Assembly: GCF_024171865.1 (NCBI RefSeq)
Contig: NZ_JAMTCN010000034.1
Coordinates: 1-46,104, forward strand
DNA: 46,104 nt
Origin: Prauserella aidingensis
Lineage (GTDB): Bacteria > Actinomycetota > Actinomycetes > Mycobacteriales > Pseudonocardiaceae
Direction of reading: 5' to 3'
Below, piece after piece: positions 24,210-35,843 of the stretch. The position numbers were made by a program, and so were the translations under genes. Each line of letters starts with the position of its first letter. Position 1 is the first letter of the stretch. The notes beneath the pieces are model-generated. The model did no database searches and was not told where the DNA came from. It worked only from the letters and a program-made list of their open reading frames with translations.

Positions 24210-24215
24210 AGAATA
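24210..24215 (-). promoter_or_regulatory. -10 box of a leaderless MNT transcript
   Basis: TATTCT on the minus strand lies six bases before the ATG at 24203, placing the transcription start at or next to the start codon. No clear -35 box was found. Confidence 0.45.
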
Positions 24216-24249
24216 GCCGCTCGTCGCGCCGCCACCAGCCACTCGAACC

Positions 24250-26391
<2,142 letters not shown>

Positions 26392-26440
26392 TCATCGGGA
26401 CCGACATTTCGCCGACCCCACTCCTCCCGCGCGGGAACCC

Positions 26441-28738
26441 TCACACGATGTGGTCCGGGCGCACCGGAACCCTGAGCAGCTCCTTGCCGGTCGCCGCGCG
26501 GATGGCGGCGACGATCGCGGGCGTCGACGAGATCGTGGGCGGTTCGCCGACGCCGCGCAGACCGTAGGGGGCGTGCGGGTCGGCGAGTTCGAGCACGTCG
26601 ATGGTCATCGGCGGCATGTCGAGCACCGTCGGGATGAGGTAGTCGGTGAACGACGGGTTGCGGATCACACCGCCCTCGGTCTGAATCTCCTCCATGACGG
26701 CCAGTCCGAGGCCCTGCGCGGAACCACCCTGGATCTGCCCGACGACGGCCTGCGGGTTCAGCGCCGTGCCGACGTCCTGCGCGCAGTCGAGCGACACCAC
26801 CTTGACGATGCCCAGCTCCACGTCGACGTCGACGACGGCGCGGTGGGCGGCGAACCCGTACTGGACGTGCGCGTTGCCCTGGCCGGTCTCCGGGTCGAGC
26901 GCTTCGGTCGGCCGGTGCCGCCATTCGACCGTCTCGTCGAACTCCGCCTCACCCAGAACGTCGACGAGGTCGGCGAGCACCCCGTCGGAGACGGAGGCGA
27001 GCTTGCCGCCGTCGAGGTGCAGTTCGGCCGTGGTGCGGGACAGCCTCGTCGCGGCATGCGACAACAACGCGCCGCGCACCTTCAGCGCGGCCGCGCGCAC
27101 GGCACCGCCGGTCATGTAGGACTGCCGGGACGCCGACGTCGAGCCCGCACTGCCGATCGAGGTGTCCATCGGCAGGATCGTCACCTGGTCGACGCCCAGC
27201 TCGGTGCGGATGATCTGCTGCAGGATCGTCACCAGCCCCTGGCCGACCTCGGCGGCCGCGGTCTGCACCGTCACGGCCGGTTCGCCCCCGACCGCGGCCA
27301 GCCGCACCCGGGCGGTCGAGTAGTCGTCGAACCCCTCGGAGAAACAGATGTTCTTGATGCCCACGGCGTACCCGACGCCGCGCACGACGCCTTCGCCGTG
27401 GGTCGTGTTGGACACGCCGCCGGGCAGCGTGCGCAGATCCGCGGTGCCGCCGGCCGGCGCAGGGTCGGCGGGCAGCGGCATGGCCTCGAGCCGATCCAGC
27501 AGCTCGGCCACCGGGGCTGCCGAGTCGACGGTCTGCCCGGTGGGCATGACGGTGCCCTCGCTCATCGCGTTGCGGCGCCGGACCTCGGTGGGCGAGAGCC
27601 CGCACGCGTCGGCGAGTTTGTCCATCTGCGACTCGTAACCGAACGCCGCCTGCACCGCGCCGAACCCCCGCATCGCGCCGCACGGCGGGTTGTTCGTGTA
27701 GGTGCCCCAGCAGTCGATGCTCACGTTCGGCACGTCGTACGGCCCGACGCCGAGGGTCGCCGCGTTACCCACCACGGCCCCGGTCGACGAGGCGTAGGCG
27801 CCGCCGTCGAGGTAGATGCGCGCGGTGACGTGGACGAGCCTGCCGTCGCGCGTGGCGCCGTGTTCGTAGTACATCGTCGCGGGATGCCGGTGCACGTGGC
27901 CGTAGAACGACTCCTCGCGGTTGTAGACCATCTTCACCGGTTTGCCGGTGTACAACGCGAGCAGGCTCGCGTGGATCTGCATCGACAGGTCCTCGCGGCC
28001 ACCGAACGCGCCGCCGACCCCGGCCAGTGTCAGGCGCACCTGCTCCGGCGTGAGGCCGAGCGCGGCGACGATCTGCTGCTGGTCGACGTGCAGCCACTGC
28101 GTCGCCACGTACAGGTCCACACCACCGTGGCCGTCGGGCACGGCGAGACCGGATTCGGGCCCGAGGAACGCCTGGTCCTGCATGCCGACCTCGTAGCGCC
28201 CGGTGACGATGACGTCGGCCTGCGGGGTCTGCTCGCCGCGCCGGATCGGCGCGTGCCGCACCACGTTCCCGCCGGGGTGCAGCTCCGCCACCTCGCCGTG
28301 GACGGCGTCCTCGGCGTCGGTCACCGGGTCGAGCTCGTCGTAGGTGACGTCGATGAGCTTCATCGCCCGCTGCGCGGTCTCCGGATGGTCGGCCGCCACG
28401 ACGGCCACCGGTTCCCCGCGGTAGCGCACGACGTCGTCGGCGAGCACGGGCTGGTCGGGGTGTTCCAGGCCGTAGCGGTTGAGCCCGGGCACGTCGTCGT
28501 GGGTGAGCACGGCGTGCACCCCGGGCACGACCACGGCCGCCGACACATCGACGCCGGTGATCCGCGCGTGCGGGTGCGGGCTGCGCAGCGTGGCGCCCCA
28601 CAGCATGTCCTCGTGCCACAGGTCGGACGAGTAGGCGAACTCGCCCCGCACCTTCCTGGTGCCGTCCGGGCGGGCCGGGCTGGCGCCGACCCCGTTCGCG
28701 GTCGCGGCCGTGGTGCGGCCTTCCACTGTCGACGTCAT
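26441..28738 (-). CDS. Xanthine dehydrogenase, molybdopterin-binding subunit
   Basis: Protein of 765 residues of the aldehyde oxidase/xanthine dehydrogenase large-subunit family. It begins with the a/b hammerhead domain (GTRKVRGEFAYSSDLWHEDM, LRSPHPHARI), contains the molybdopterin signature VGGAFGGREDLSMQIH, CGAMRGFGAVQAAFGYESQM and a late EVGQGLVTILQQI motif with the conserved glutamine/glutamate region. It hydroxylates hypoxanthine or xanthine-like purines with water as oxygen source. ATG at 28738 overlaps the stop of the deaminase gene (ATGA), with AGGAGG upstream, in a four-gene operon. Substrate assignment rests on the operon context (PucR, 8-oxoguanine deaminase). Confidence 0.85.
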   Translation of the reverse strand: MTSTVEGRTTAATANGVGASPARPDGTRKVRGEFAYSSDLWHEDMLWGATLRSPHPHARITGVDVSAAVVVPGVHAVLTHDDVPGLNRYGLEHPDQPVLADDVVRYRGEPVAVVAADHPETAQRAMKLIDVTYDELDPVTDAEDAVHGEVAELHPGGNVVRHAPIRRGEQTPQADVIVTGRYEVGMQDQAFLGPESGLAVPDGHGGVDLYVATQWLHVDQQQIVAALGLTPEQVRLTLAGVGGAFGGREDLSMQIHASLLALYTGKPVKMVYNREESFYGHVHRHPATMYYEHGATRDGRLVHVTARIYLDGGAYASSTGAVVGNAATLGVGPYDVPNVSIDCWGTYTNNPPCGAMRGFGAVQAAFGYESQMDKLADACGLSPTEVRRRNAMSEGTVMPTGQTVDSAAPVAELLDRLEAMPLPADPAPAGGTADLRTLPGGVSNTTHGEGVVRGVGYAVGIKNICFSEGFDDYSTARVRLAAVGGEPAVTVQTAAAEVGQGLVTILQQIIRTELGVDQVTILPMDTSIGSAGSTSASRQSYMTGGAVRAAALKVRGALLSHAATRLSRTTAELHLDGGKLASVSDGVLADLVDVLGEAEFDETVEWRHRPTEALDPETGQGNAHVQYGFAAHRAVVDVDVELGIVKVVSLDCAQDVGTALNPQAVVGQIQGGSAQGLGLAVMEEIQTEGGVIRNPSFTDYLIPTVLDMPPMTIDVLELADPHAPYGLRGVGEPPTISSTPAIVAAIRAATGKELLRVPVRPDHIV

Positions 28739-30072
28739 CGCATCCTCCTGCTCGCGGCACCGAGTTCGGCGGCCACGACGGCCTCGTCGGTGGTGTGCAG
28801 CCTGCCGTCGGCGACGACGGTCTCGCCGCCGACCAGCAGCAGCTTCACGTCGGGGGTGGCGCCCAGCACGAGGGCGGCGACCGGATCGTCGATCCCGGCG
28901 TAGCGGAGCCCTCCGAGGTCCCACACGGCGAGGTCGGCCAGCTTGCCGGGCTCGAGCGAGCCGAGCTCACCCTCGCGGCCGAGGCAGCGCGCGCCACCCA
29001 TCGTGGCCATCCACAGCGCCTGCCGGGTGGTCAACGCCTCGGGCCCGCCCTGTTGCCGGGCCTGCAACAGGGCCTGGTGCAGTTCCTCGCCGAGCCCGCC
29101 CGACTCGTTCGACGCGGCCCCGTCGACGCCGAGGCCCACCGGCGCGCCCGCGTCGAGCAACGCCCGCGCCGGGGCGATCCCCGTGCCGAGCCTGCCGTTG
29201 GACGTCGGGCAGTGCGCCGAGCCGGTGCCGGTCGCCCCCATGCGGCGGACCGCGTCGTCGGCGAGGTGCACGGTGTGGGCCAGCCACACGTCGTCGCCGA
29301 GCCAGCCGAGCTTCTCGGCGTACTCCGCGGGCGTGCACCCGAACTCGGCGAGGCACTGCCGCTCCTCGTCGAGCGTCTCGGCCAGGTGGGTGTGCAGCCG
29401 GACGCCCTTGCGGCGCGCGAGATCGGCGGCCTCGGTCATGAGCCGCTCGGTGACGGTGAACGGTGAGCACGGGCCGACGGCGATGCGCACGCGCGCGCCG
29501 GGCGACGGGTCGTGGTGGGCGTCGACGGCCGCCTCGGTGCCCGCGAGGGCGGCGTCGAGGTCTTCGACGAGGTGGTCCGGCGGCAGGCCACCCTGCGACT
29601 CGCCCCGGTCCATCGACCCGCGCACCAGGTGGCCGCGCACACCGATACGGCCGACCGCGGAGACCAGTGCGTCCAGCTGGTCACCGCCGTCGCGCGGGAA
29701 GACGTAGTGGTGGTCGGCGACGGTCGTGCACCCGGTGAGCGCCAGCCGAGCCAGGCCCGCCGACGCGGCGGCGTGGGTGATGTCGGCGTCGAGCCGCCCC
29801 CACACGGGGTAGAGCTCGACGAGCCACTGGAACAGCGTCGAATCGGCCGCGTAGCCGCGGGTGGCCCACTGGTACAGGTGGTGGTGCGTGTTGACCAGCC
29901 CTGGCGTGACGAGGCAGCCGGAGGCGTCGATCCGCGTGCCGGTGTAGTGGTCGGGCGCGGGCCCCTCCCCGACGGCGACCAGGACGTCGCCGTCGACGAC
30001 GACGTGACCGTTGCGGTACTCGGTGCCCTGGGCGTCGACCGTGGCGATCGCCGCGTTCTCGATGATCCTCAT
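28735..30072 (-). CDS. 8-oxoguanine deaminase (amidohydrolase family)
   Basis: Protein of 445 residues. The metal-binding HxH motif is in LVNTHHHLYQWATRG, later metal or catalytic residues in LHTHLAETLDEERQCL, VWLAHTVHLADDAV and GSAHCPTSNGRLG, with GLGVDGAASNESGG providing the aspartate. This pattern matches 8-oxoguanine deaminases (relatives of AtzB/TrzN), which convert 8-oxoguanine to urate and ammonia. The neighbours, a molybdenum hydroxylase and PucR, fit purine breakdown to urate. The ATG at 30072 overlaps the stop of the 2Fe-2S subunit gene (ATGA). A different purine or triazine substrate cannot be excluded. Confidence 0.82.
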   Translation of the reverse strand: MRIIENAAIATVDAQGTEYRNGHVVVDGDVLVAVGEGPAPDHYTGTRIDASGCLVTPGLVNTHHHLYQWATRGYAADSTLFQWLVELYPVWGRLDADITHAAASAGLARLALTGCTTVADHHYVFPRDGGDQLDALVSAVGRIGVRGHLVRGSMDRGESQGGLPPDHLVEDLDAALAGTEAAVDAHHDPSPGARVRIAVGPCSPFTVTERLMTEAADLARRKGVRLHTHLAETLDEERQCLAEFGCTPAEYAEKLGWLGDDVWLAHTVHLADDAVRRMGATGTGSAHCPTSNGRLGTGIAPARALLDAGAPVGLGVDGAASNESGGLGEELHQALLQARQQGGPEALTTRQALWMATMGGARCLGREGELGSLEPGKLADLAVWDLGGLRYAGIDDPVAALVLGATPDVKLLLVGGETVVADGRLHTTDEAVVAAELGAASRRMR

Positions 30073-30530
30073 CGCGCATCCGCCGCCGCATGTACCGCGT
30101 CGAGGATCTTCTCGTACCCCGTGCAGCGGCACAGGTTTCCCGCCAGCGCTTCGCGGATCTCCTCGTCGCTGGGATCGGGTTCACGGCGCAGCAGGTCGTG
30201 CGCGGCGACGACCAGTCCCGGGGTGCAGAATCCGCACTGGACGGCGCCGGAATCCACAAAGGACTGTTGCACCGGGTCGAGCGTGTCGCCGTCGGCGAGC
30301 CCTTCGACGGTCCGCACCTCCCGGTCCTCGGCCTGCCCCGCGGCGACGAGACACGCACACGCGGGGACCTCGTCCAGGTACACCGTGCACGAGCCGCATT
30401 CGCCCTGCTCGCAGGCGTTCTTCGAACCGGGCAGGCCGAGTCGTTCCCGCAGGACGTACAGCAGGCTCTCGCCTTCCCACACGTCGTCGGCCCTGCGCCG
30501 CTCGCCGTTGACGGTCAGGTTCAGGCGCAT
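30069..30530 (-). CDS. Xanthine dehydrogenase, 2Fe-2S subunit
   Basis: Protein of 153 residues. The plant-type 2Fe-2S cluster ligands are in GSKNACEQGECGSCTVYLDE, and the second, C-terminal cluster in VQCGFCTPGLVVAA and AGNLCRCTGYEKI. It carries electrons from the molybdopterin centre to the FAD subunit. The ATG at 30530 overlaps the end of the FAD subunit gene by about ten bases. Confidence 0.92.
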   Translation of the reverse strand: MRLNLTVNGERRRADDVWEGESLLYVLRERLGLPGSKNACEQGECGSCTVYLDEVPACACLVAAGQAEDREVRTVEGLADGDTLDPVQQSFVDSGAVQCGFCTPGLVVAAHDLLRREPDPSDEEIREALAGNLCRCTGYEKILDAVHAAADAR

Positions 30531-31387
30531 GCGCGCACACTCCCTCGGTGGTCGTCCCAGGCCCAGGTCAGCGTCCGCCGTGCGAGGACGCCGAGGGCGT
30601 GGGTGCGGTACTCGGCTGTGCCGCGGACGTCGTCGATCGGTTCGGTGGCCGCGGCGACGAGCTCGCCGAACCGCCGCTTGAGCGAGTCCAGCAGCGGCGC
30701 GTCGGTGCCCCACGGCAGTTCGGCGGCCAGGAACGCCTCGGCGTCCGGCACGCGACGGGGAGTGGGTGCGGCCGAACCGATGGCCGCACCGACGTGGCCG
30801 TCGCGGAGGACCAGGGCGAACGAGCACACCGCGATCACCATGGCGTTGCGCGTGCCCACCTTGCTGAACTGCTCCGCGGGAGCCGCCTCGGTGGGCAGAT
30901 GGACCGCGGTGATCAGCTCGTCGGCCGCGAGGGCGTTGCGCTTCACGCCCGTGTAGAACTCCTCGGCGGGGATCCGCCGCACGCCGCGTACGGACGCGAC
31001 CTCGATCTCCGCGCCGGCGGCGAGCAGCACCGGATGTGTGTCACCCGCGGGCGAGGCTGCGCCGAGGTTGCCGCCCACCGTGCCGCGGTTGCGGATCTGC
31101 GGCGAGCCGACCGTGCGGGAAGCCATCGCCAGGCCGGGAAGCGTGTCGCCGAGCTCGTCGATCAGCCGGGTGTAGGGCACGCCCGCCCCCAGGCGGACGT
31201 GCCCCCCGGACGCGGACCAGGTGGCGAGTTCGGCGATCCGCGTCAGATCCAGCAGCGCCTCGGGGCGGCGGTGGTCGTAGTTGAGTTCGACCATCACGTC
31301 GGTGCCGCCTGCGAGGGGCACGGCCCCGGGGCGCTCCGCCTTCGCGGCGAGCGCCTCCTCCAGGGTGTCCGGTCGGACGAATTCCAC
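30521..31387 (-). CDS. Xanthine dehydrogenase, FAD-binding subunit
   Basis: Protein of 288 residues of the CO dehydrogenase/xanthine dehydrogenase medium-subunit family. FAD-binding motifs are AVPLAGGTDVMVELNY and TVGGNLGAASPAGD, with a C-terminal CO_deh_flav_C region (VGTRNAMVIAVCSFALVL). GTG at 31387 chosen because it has GGGGAG seven bases upstream and the family starts with VEFVRPDTLEEAL. It is the promoter-proximal gene of the operon FAD - 2Fe-2S - 8-oxoguanine deaminase - molybdopterin subunit. Confidence 0.9.
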   Translation of the reverse strand: MEFVRPDTLEEALAAKAERPGAVPLAGGTDVMVELNYDHRRPEALLDLTRIAELATWSASGGHVRLGAGVPYTRLIDELGDTLPGLAMASRTVGSPQIRNRGTVGGNLGAASPAGDTHPVLLAAGAEIEVASVRGVRRIPAEEFYTGVKRNALAADELITAVHLPTEAAPAEQFSKVGTRNAMVIAVCSFALVLRDGHVGAAIGSAAPTPRRVPDAEAFLAAELPWGTDAPLLDSLKRRFGELVAAATEPIDDVRGTAEYRTHALGVLARRTLTWAWDDHRGSVRACA

Positions 31388-31417
31388 GGCGTCGCTCCCC
31401 TGCGTTGGTGCACGTCT

Positions 31418-31445
31418 CGGGCTGTCCCTGTCAGTAGACAGCCCG
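31418..31445. promoter_or_regulatory. Inverted repeat in the divergent xdh/pucR promoter region
   Basis: CGGGCTGTC (31418-31426) and GACAGCCCG (31437-31445) form a perfect 9-bp inverted repeat with a 10-base spacer. It lies 31 bases before the FAD subunit start and about 80 before pucR, a natural place for PucR binding. A second imperfect dyad, GATTTTGT ... ACAAATC (31501-31523), lies next to the pucR start. Confidence 0.55.
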
Positions 31446-31525
31446 GCCCGCGCCCCGGCAACGGCGCGGATGCATGAAACGGCGACGCCCACGAGCGGCC
31501 GATTTTGTGTTTTCCTACAAATCTG

Positions 31526-32959
31526 ATGACGCTGGTGAAAACTCTGCTCGAGATTCCGAGTCTGCGCATGCGGCTGCACACGGGTGAGCACCTGCTCGAC
31601 CGTGAGGTCAGCCGGATCTACGTGACCGAACTGCCCGACCCGAGCCGCTACCTGTCCGAGGGCGAGTTCGTGCTGTCCGGCCTGCTGTGGTGGCGCGAAC
31701 CCGGCGACGCCGACCCGTTCGTGCGCGCGCTCGCCCACGCGCGGTGCGCGGGACTCGCCGCGTCGGGGGCCGACACCGGCGGCATCCCCGAGGACCTCGT
31801 CGAGGCATGCGTGCGGCATCGGATCCCGCTGCTGGAAGTACCGGCCGACCTGTCGTTCGCCGTGGTGACGGAACGGGTCGTGCTGGCACTGGCCGCGGAG
31901 ACCGGCGGAGCGCGCAAACGCCTGCTGTCGGCGGCCGCGGAGGACGCGTCGCTACCCGCGCTGCTGACCTACGGCGCCACCGAACTCGGCGCCGACTGCT
32001 GGGTCGTCACGCCGACGGGCCGCGTCGTGGCCGCCAGCGCACCCGGACCACCGCGGCGCCGCAGCGTGCTCACCGTGGCGGGCAGGCACGCCGTGCCGTG
32101 GTCACTGGTCCTGGACACCGACCCGGGGCCGAGCGCGTCGGAGGTCGCCGAGGAACTGGCGAGTCTCATCGGCCTCGCCCGCGGCCGCGAGGACGAGGTG
32201 CGCCGCACCCGCATGCACGTGGCCGCTCCCCTGCTGCAGGCGCTGGCCGACCCGGCGAGCACCGCCGAGGAACTCACCCGCGCCTACACCGCCACCGGGC
32301 TACCCGCCGAGACGCCGGTGCGCGTGCTGCTCGCACGCACTCCCGGTTCCGGTGCCGCCACGGAGATCCTCGACGAACTGCTCGCAACCCTGTCGGTCGA
32401 CGCCACGGCCTTCACCGGCCCCGGCGCACCGGGCGACGCCGAGGAGGCCTGGGCGATCGTGCCCGCCGACGAGAACTGGCCCGAGGACTGGGCGGCACGG
32501 GGAACGGAGGCGCTGGCGGCACTCGGGCGCGGGCGGATCCTCGTCGGCGCGGGCGGTCCGGCTCAGGTGCCGGGCCTGCGGGGTGCGGGCGACGAGGCCC
32601 GCCACGCCGCGCAGGCGGCGGAGCGGCACTCCGAACGCGTCGCCGTCGCCTCGGGCGACGAACTGGGCATGCACCGGCTGCTCCTCGCCGGGGCGCCCGA
32701 CGACCTGCGCCGCGCCCTGGCAGGCCGGGTGCTCGGGTCGTTGCCGCACCATCCCGAACTGCTGCGCACGGTCCGCGTCTACCTGGAGTGCTCGGCGTCC
32801 CCGGCGAAGGCGGCCAAGCGGCTGCACGTCCACGTGAACACGTTGCGGTACCGCATCACGCGGGCGGGCGAGATCCTCGGCGCCGACCTCACCGACTTCC
32901 GCACCCAGGTCGAGGTCTACCTGGCACTGTCCGTCGAATCCTGGTCCGCGGAGTCCTGA
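31526..32959 (+). CDS. PucR-family transcriptional regulator of purine catabolism
   Basis: Protein of 477 residues with the PucR layout: N-terminal purine-catabolism domain (LLEIPSLRMRLHTGEHLLDR, SRIYVTELPDPSRYLSEGEF), a GGDEF-like middle, and a C-terminal PucR helix-turn-helix, YLECSASPAKAAKRLHVHVN followed by TLRYRITRAGEIL. Family members activate purine catabolic genes in response to a purine intermediate. Divergent from the xdh operon, which it probably controls. Start taken at the ATG at 31526; the spacing from upstream AT-rich sequence suggests little or no leader. A GTG at 31535 is an alternative. Confidence 0.85.
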   Translation: MTLVKTLLEIPSLRMRLHTGEHLLDREVSRIYVTELPDPSRYLSEGEFVLSGLLWWREPGDADPFVRALAHARCAGLAASGADTGGIPEDLVEACVRHRIPLLEVPADLSFAVVTERVVLALAAETGGARKRLLSAAAEDASLPALLTYGATELGADCWVVTPTGRVVAASAPGPPRRRSVLTVAGRHAVPWSLVLDTDPGPSASEVAEELASLIGLARGREDEVRRTRMHVAAPLLQALADPASTAEELTRAYTATGLPAETPVRVLLARTPGSGAATEILDELLATLSVDATAFTGPGAPGDAEEAWAIVPADENWPEDWAARGTEALAALGRGRILVGAGGPAQVPGLRGAGDEARHAAQAAERHSERVAVASGDELGMHRLLLAGAPDDLRRALAGRVLGSLPHHPELLRTVRVYLECSASPAKAAKRLHVHVNTLRYRITRAGEILGADLTDFRTQVEVYLALSVESWSAES

Positions 32960-33012
32960 CCGGGTGAACCACGGCCGCCGGCGGGCCGCCGCGGGCCGTA
33001 CCGTGTGGAGCG

Positions 33013-34704
33013 ATGGCACGCGACAGGAGTGACGAACGAACGCTCACCGAGCTGGGCTCGACACTGTCCCGGCTCGACGGTCAGAGCTACGGCAGGTACA
33101 AGAGCCTCCAGGGCGACTGGGACGCGGGTGGCTACACCGTCGGCATCCGCAAGGCGCAGACGGACCCGTTCGCGCCGGCGAGCCGGGTCGAGGTGCGGAT
33201 CTCCGCCGACTACGCCGGATTCCCGAAGGAGCTGTGGCACACGCCGGTGCGCGCCCGCGCGCTCGCCGACCGGTTGTTGCGGGTCCTGGGCCAGCAGCTG
33301 CGCGGTTCGCTGCTACGGGCCGACGTCGGCGGGCAGCAGGTGCTGGACCGCAGCGCACTGCGCGTCTCCGGGGGCGCGCTGACCGTGCGGCTGGGCATCG
33401 ACCTGCCGGGGCCGCGCCGCCGGATCGACGGCCGCGGCGCGCGGAAGGCACTGTGCGACCAGCTCCCCCACGCCGTCGAAGCGCTGCGTTACGACGCGCT
33501 CGACGCCGACGACCTCGCGGCGTTCGTCGACTCCGTCGAGGACACCGACGCGCTGCGGAAGACACTGCCGGAGCGCGGGCTCGTGGCGTTCGTCGCCGAC
33601 GGGTCGATGCTCGCGCGCCGCAGCGGCACCGACGACCGGCCGCTGACCGACGGCGTCCCGTTCGAATCCCCCGAATCGCTGCGCACCACGGTGGAACTGC
33701 CGAACCGGGGCACGGTCACCGGCATGGGCATCCCCGAGGGCATCACGCTGGTCGTCGGCGGCGGGTTCCACGGCAAGTCGACGTTGCTGCGCGCGCTCGA
33801 ACGCGGCGTGTACGACCACGTTCCCGGCGACGGCAGGGAACTCGTCGTCAGCCGCTCCGCCACCGCGAAGATCCGCGCCGAGGACGGCCGCAGCGTCGAA
33901 CGGGTGGACGTCAGCGCGTTCGTCGGGCAGCTGCCCACCGGCGCCGACACCCGCGACTTCTCGACGTCCAACGCCTCCGGATCGACCTCGCAGGCCGCGA
34001 CCACCGTGGAGGCCCTCGAAGCGGGCGCCGAGGTGCTGCTGATCGACGAGGACACCGCCGCCACCAACCTGATGATCCGCGACGCCCGGATGCAGGAGCT
34101 CGTCGCCAAGGGCAACGAGCCGCTCACCCCGTTCGTCGACCTCGTGCGGCCGCTCTACACCGAGCACGGCGTGTCGACGGTGCTGGTCATGGGCGGTTCC
34201 GGCGACTACCTCGACACCGCCGACCGCGTGATCATGATGTCCTCGTACCACGCCGAGGACGCGACCGAACGGGCCCGGCAACTGCGCAGCGGCACCGACC
34301 GGACCGTCGAGGCCAGCGGCTTCCCCGCCGCCGCGCACCGCGTGTGCGACCCGTCGTCGCTCTCGCCCGAACACAAGGGCAAGCGCAAGGTCAAACAGCG
34401 CGGCATCGACACACTCACCTACGGCGACACCGACATCGACCTGCGCGCCGTGGAACAGATCGTCGACCCGGGCCAGGTGATGGGCATCGGCCTGGCGCTG
34501 TCCCACGGCGTCGAGTCCGGGCTGATCGACGGTCGTCGCACCGTCGCCGAGTTCCTCGACCTCCTCGGCGACGACCTCGCCGACGGGGCCGACGCGATCC
34601 GCCACGGCTTTCTCGGCGACTACGTCGTGCCGCGCCGGTTCGAGGTCGCCGCCGCACTGTCGAGGCTGCGTTCCCTGCGCGTGTCCCGCCTCCGCGACGC
34701 CTGA
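33013..34704 (+). CDS. PF09818-type P-loop ATPase (ABC_ATPase family)
   Basis: Protein of 563 residues. The middle carries a P-loop VVGGGFHGKSTLLRALERG and a Walker B with DEDTAATNLMIRD (VLLIDEDTAATNLM). The N-terminal part has GQSYGRYKSLQGDWD and the SADYAGFP segment typical of the family. Homologues occur in bacteria and protists (trypanosome MRB1590, an RNA-editing associated ATPase), but the bacterial role is not known to me. It stands alone on the plus strand; a relation to purine catabolism next door is not shown. The ATG at 33013 begins a plausible leader with no better alternative. Confidence 0.8.
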   Translation: MARDRSDERTLTELGSTLSRLDGQSYGRYKSLQGDWDAGGYTVGIRKAQTDPFAPASRVEVRISADYAGFPKELWHTPVRARALADRLLRVLGQQLRGSLLRADVGGQQVLDRSALRVSGGALTVRLGIDLPGPRRRIDGRGARKALCDQLPHAVEALRYDALDADDLAAFVDSVEDTDALRKTLPERGLVAFVADGSMLARRSGTDDRPLTDGVPFESPESLRTTVELPNRGTVTGMGIPEGITLVVGGGFHGKSTLLRALERGVYDHVPGDGRELVVSRSATAKIRAEDGRSVERVDVSAFVGQLPTGADTRDFSTSNASGSTSQAATTVEALEAGAEVLLIDEDTAATNLMIRDARMQELVAKGNEPLTPFVDLVRPLYTEHGVSTVLVMGGSGDYLDTADRVIMMSSYHAEDATERARQLRSGTDRTVEASGFPAAAHRVCDPSSLSPEHKGKRKVKQRGIDTLTYGDTDIDLRAVEQIVDPGQVMGIGLALSHGVESGLIDGRRTVAEFLDLLGDDLADGADAIRHGFLGDYVVPRRFEVAAALSRLRSLRVSRLRDA

Positions 34705-34785
34705 CGGTCGACGGGGTAGGCGGGCGGCCGGTTCCGGTGGCGAGCCCTTCGCGGCCGCGGAACCGGCGGGATAGCGTCGGTGACG

Positions 34786-35034
34786 ATGATCGATCCGCGG
34801 GAAGCATCGGAGAAGGCTCGGCGGGACGAGGAACGCCCGGTGACGGCAGGCCCGTCCACGGGACGCACCGTGCTGCGGTTCGCCTGCGGCGTCCTCGTCG
34901 CCGTGGTCGGGCTGTACCTGGCGATCGGTTCGGACAATCCGATCTGGCTTTCCGTGGCACAGGTCGTCGTGGGAGCCGCGATGGCGGTGGTGGCCGTGGT
35001 GCGGCACCGGCGTCGGCCCCGAACGCACCGGTGA
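34786..35034 (+). CDS. Small two-helix membrane protein, unknown function
   Basis: About 82 residues: a charged N-terminus (IDPREASEKARRDEERP), then two hydrophobic segments (VLRFACGVLVAVVGLYLAIG and WLSVAQVVVGAAMAVVAVV) and a basic tail RHRRRPRTHR. ATG at 34786 lies 8 bases after a TAGCGT box, suggesting a leaderless mRNA; a GTG at 34780 in the same frame is possible. Not recognised; the codon pattern and membrane topology support a real gene. Confidence 0.6.
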   Translation: MIDPREASEKARRDEERPVTAGPSTGRTVLRFACGVLVAVVGLYLAIGSDNPIWLSVAQVVVGAAMAVVAVVRHRRRPRTHR

Positions 35035-35069
35035 CGCCCACAGCGCCGCCACCGACGGGCGACGTCGCG

Positions 35070-35825
35070 TTATGCGAAGGGGGCGAGTTCGACGCCCGCG
35101 TCGAGCAGCCCTGCCCGGATCCGCCGCGCGAGGTCGACCGCTCCTGCGGTGTCGCCGTGCAGGCACAGTGACCGCGGTCGTGTCTCGACCTCGGTGCCGT
35201 CGATCGCGGTGACCGTGCCTTCGGTCGCCATGCGCACGCTGCGCGCGACGACCGCGTCCGCGTCGTGGACGACGGCGCCCGGTTCGCGGCGGGACACCAG
35301 CCGGCCTTCCGGGGTGTAGGCACGGTCGGCGAACGCCTCGGCGACGGTCGGCAGCCCGGCCTCGTCGGCCAGCCGCAGCAGTTCGGATCCGGGCAGGCCG
35401 AGGATCGGCAGGTCCGGGTCGTAGGTGCGCACCGCCTCCACGACGGCTTCGGCCTGCGCCGTGTGGTGGGCGACGGCGTTGTACAGCGCGCCGTGCGGTT
35501 TGACGTAGCGCACCCGCGTACCCGCGACACGCGCGAAGCCGTCGAGGGCGCCGATCTGGTAGATGACGTCGTTGCCGAGTTCTGCGGGGTCGACATCGAT
35601 GAACCGGCGGCCGAACCCGGCGAGGTCGCGGTACCCGACCTGGGCACCGACGGCAACGCCACGCTGCGCGGCCCGCTCGGTGACCCGGCGCAGCACCGTG
35701 GGATCCCCGGCGTGGAATCCACATGCGACATTGGCGCTGGTCACGATGTCGAGCAGCGCGTCGTCGTCGGTCAGCGGCCAGATCCCGAAACCTTCGCCGA
35801 GGTCGCTGTTGAGGTCGAGCACCAT
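35070..35825 (-). CDS. pxpA: 5-oxoprolinase subunit A (LamB/YcsF family)
   Basis: Protein of 251 residues: VLDLNSDLGEGFGIW at the N-terminus, TSANVACGFHAGDP, and VRYVKPHGALYNAVA, all signature stretches of LamB/YcsF proteins. With PxpB and PxpC these form the ATP-dependent prokaryotic 5-oxoprolinase; pxpB/pxpC are not in this window. ATG at 35825 is preceded at 6 bases by TACCCT, a likely -10 box of a leaderless mRNA. A strong hairpin (35844-35875) stands directly upstream. Confidence 0.9.
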   Translation of the reverse strand: MVLDLNSDLGEGFGIWPLTDDDALLDIVTSANVACGFHAGDPTVLRRVTERAAQRGVAVGAQVGYRDLAGFGRRFIDVDPAELGNDVIYQIGALDGFARVAGTRVRYVKPHGALYNAVAHHTAQAEAVVEAVRTYDPDLPILGLPGSELLRLADEAGLPTVAEAFADRAYTPEGRLVSRREPGAVVHDADAVVARSVRMATEGTVTAIDGTEVETRPRSLCLHGDTAGAVDLARRIRAGLLDAGVELAPFA

Positions 35826-35843
35826 GCCGTCAGGGTAGACGGA

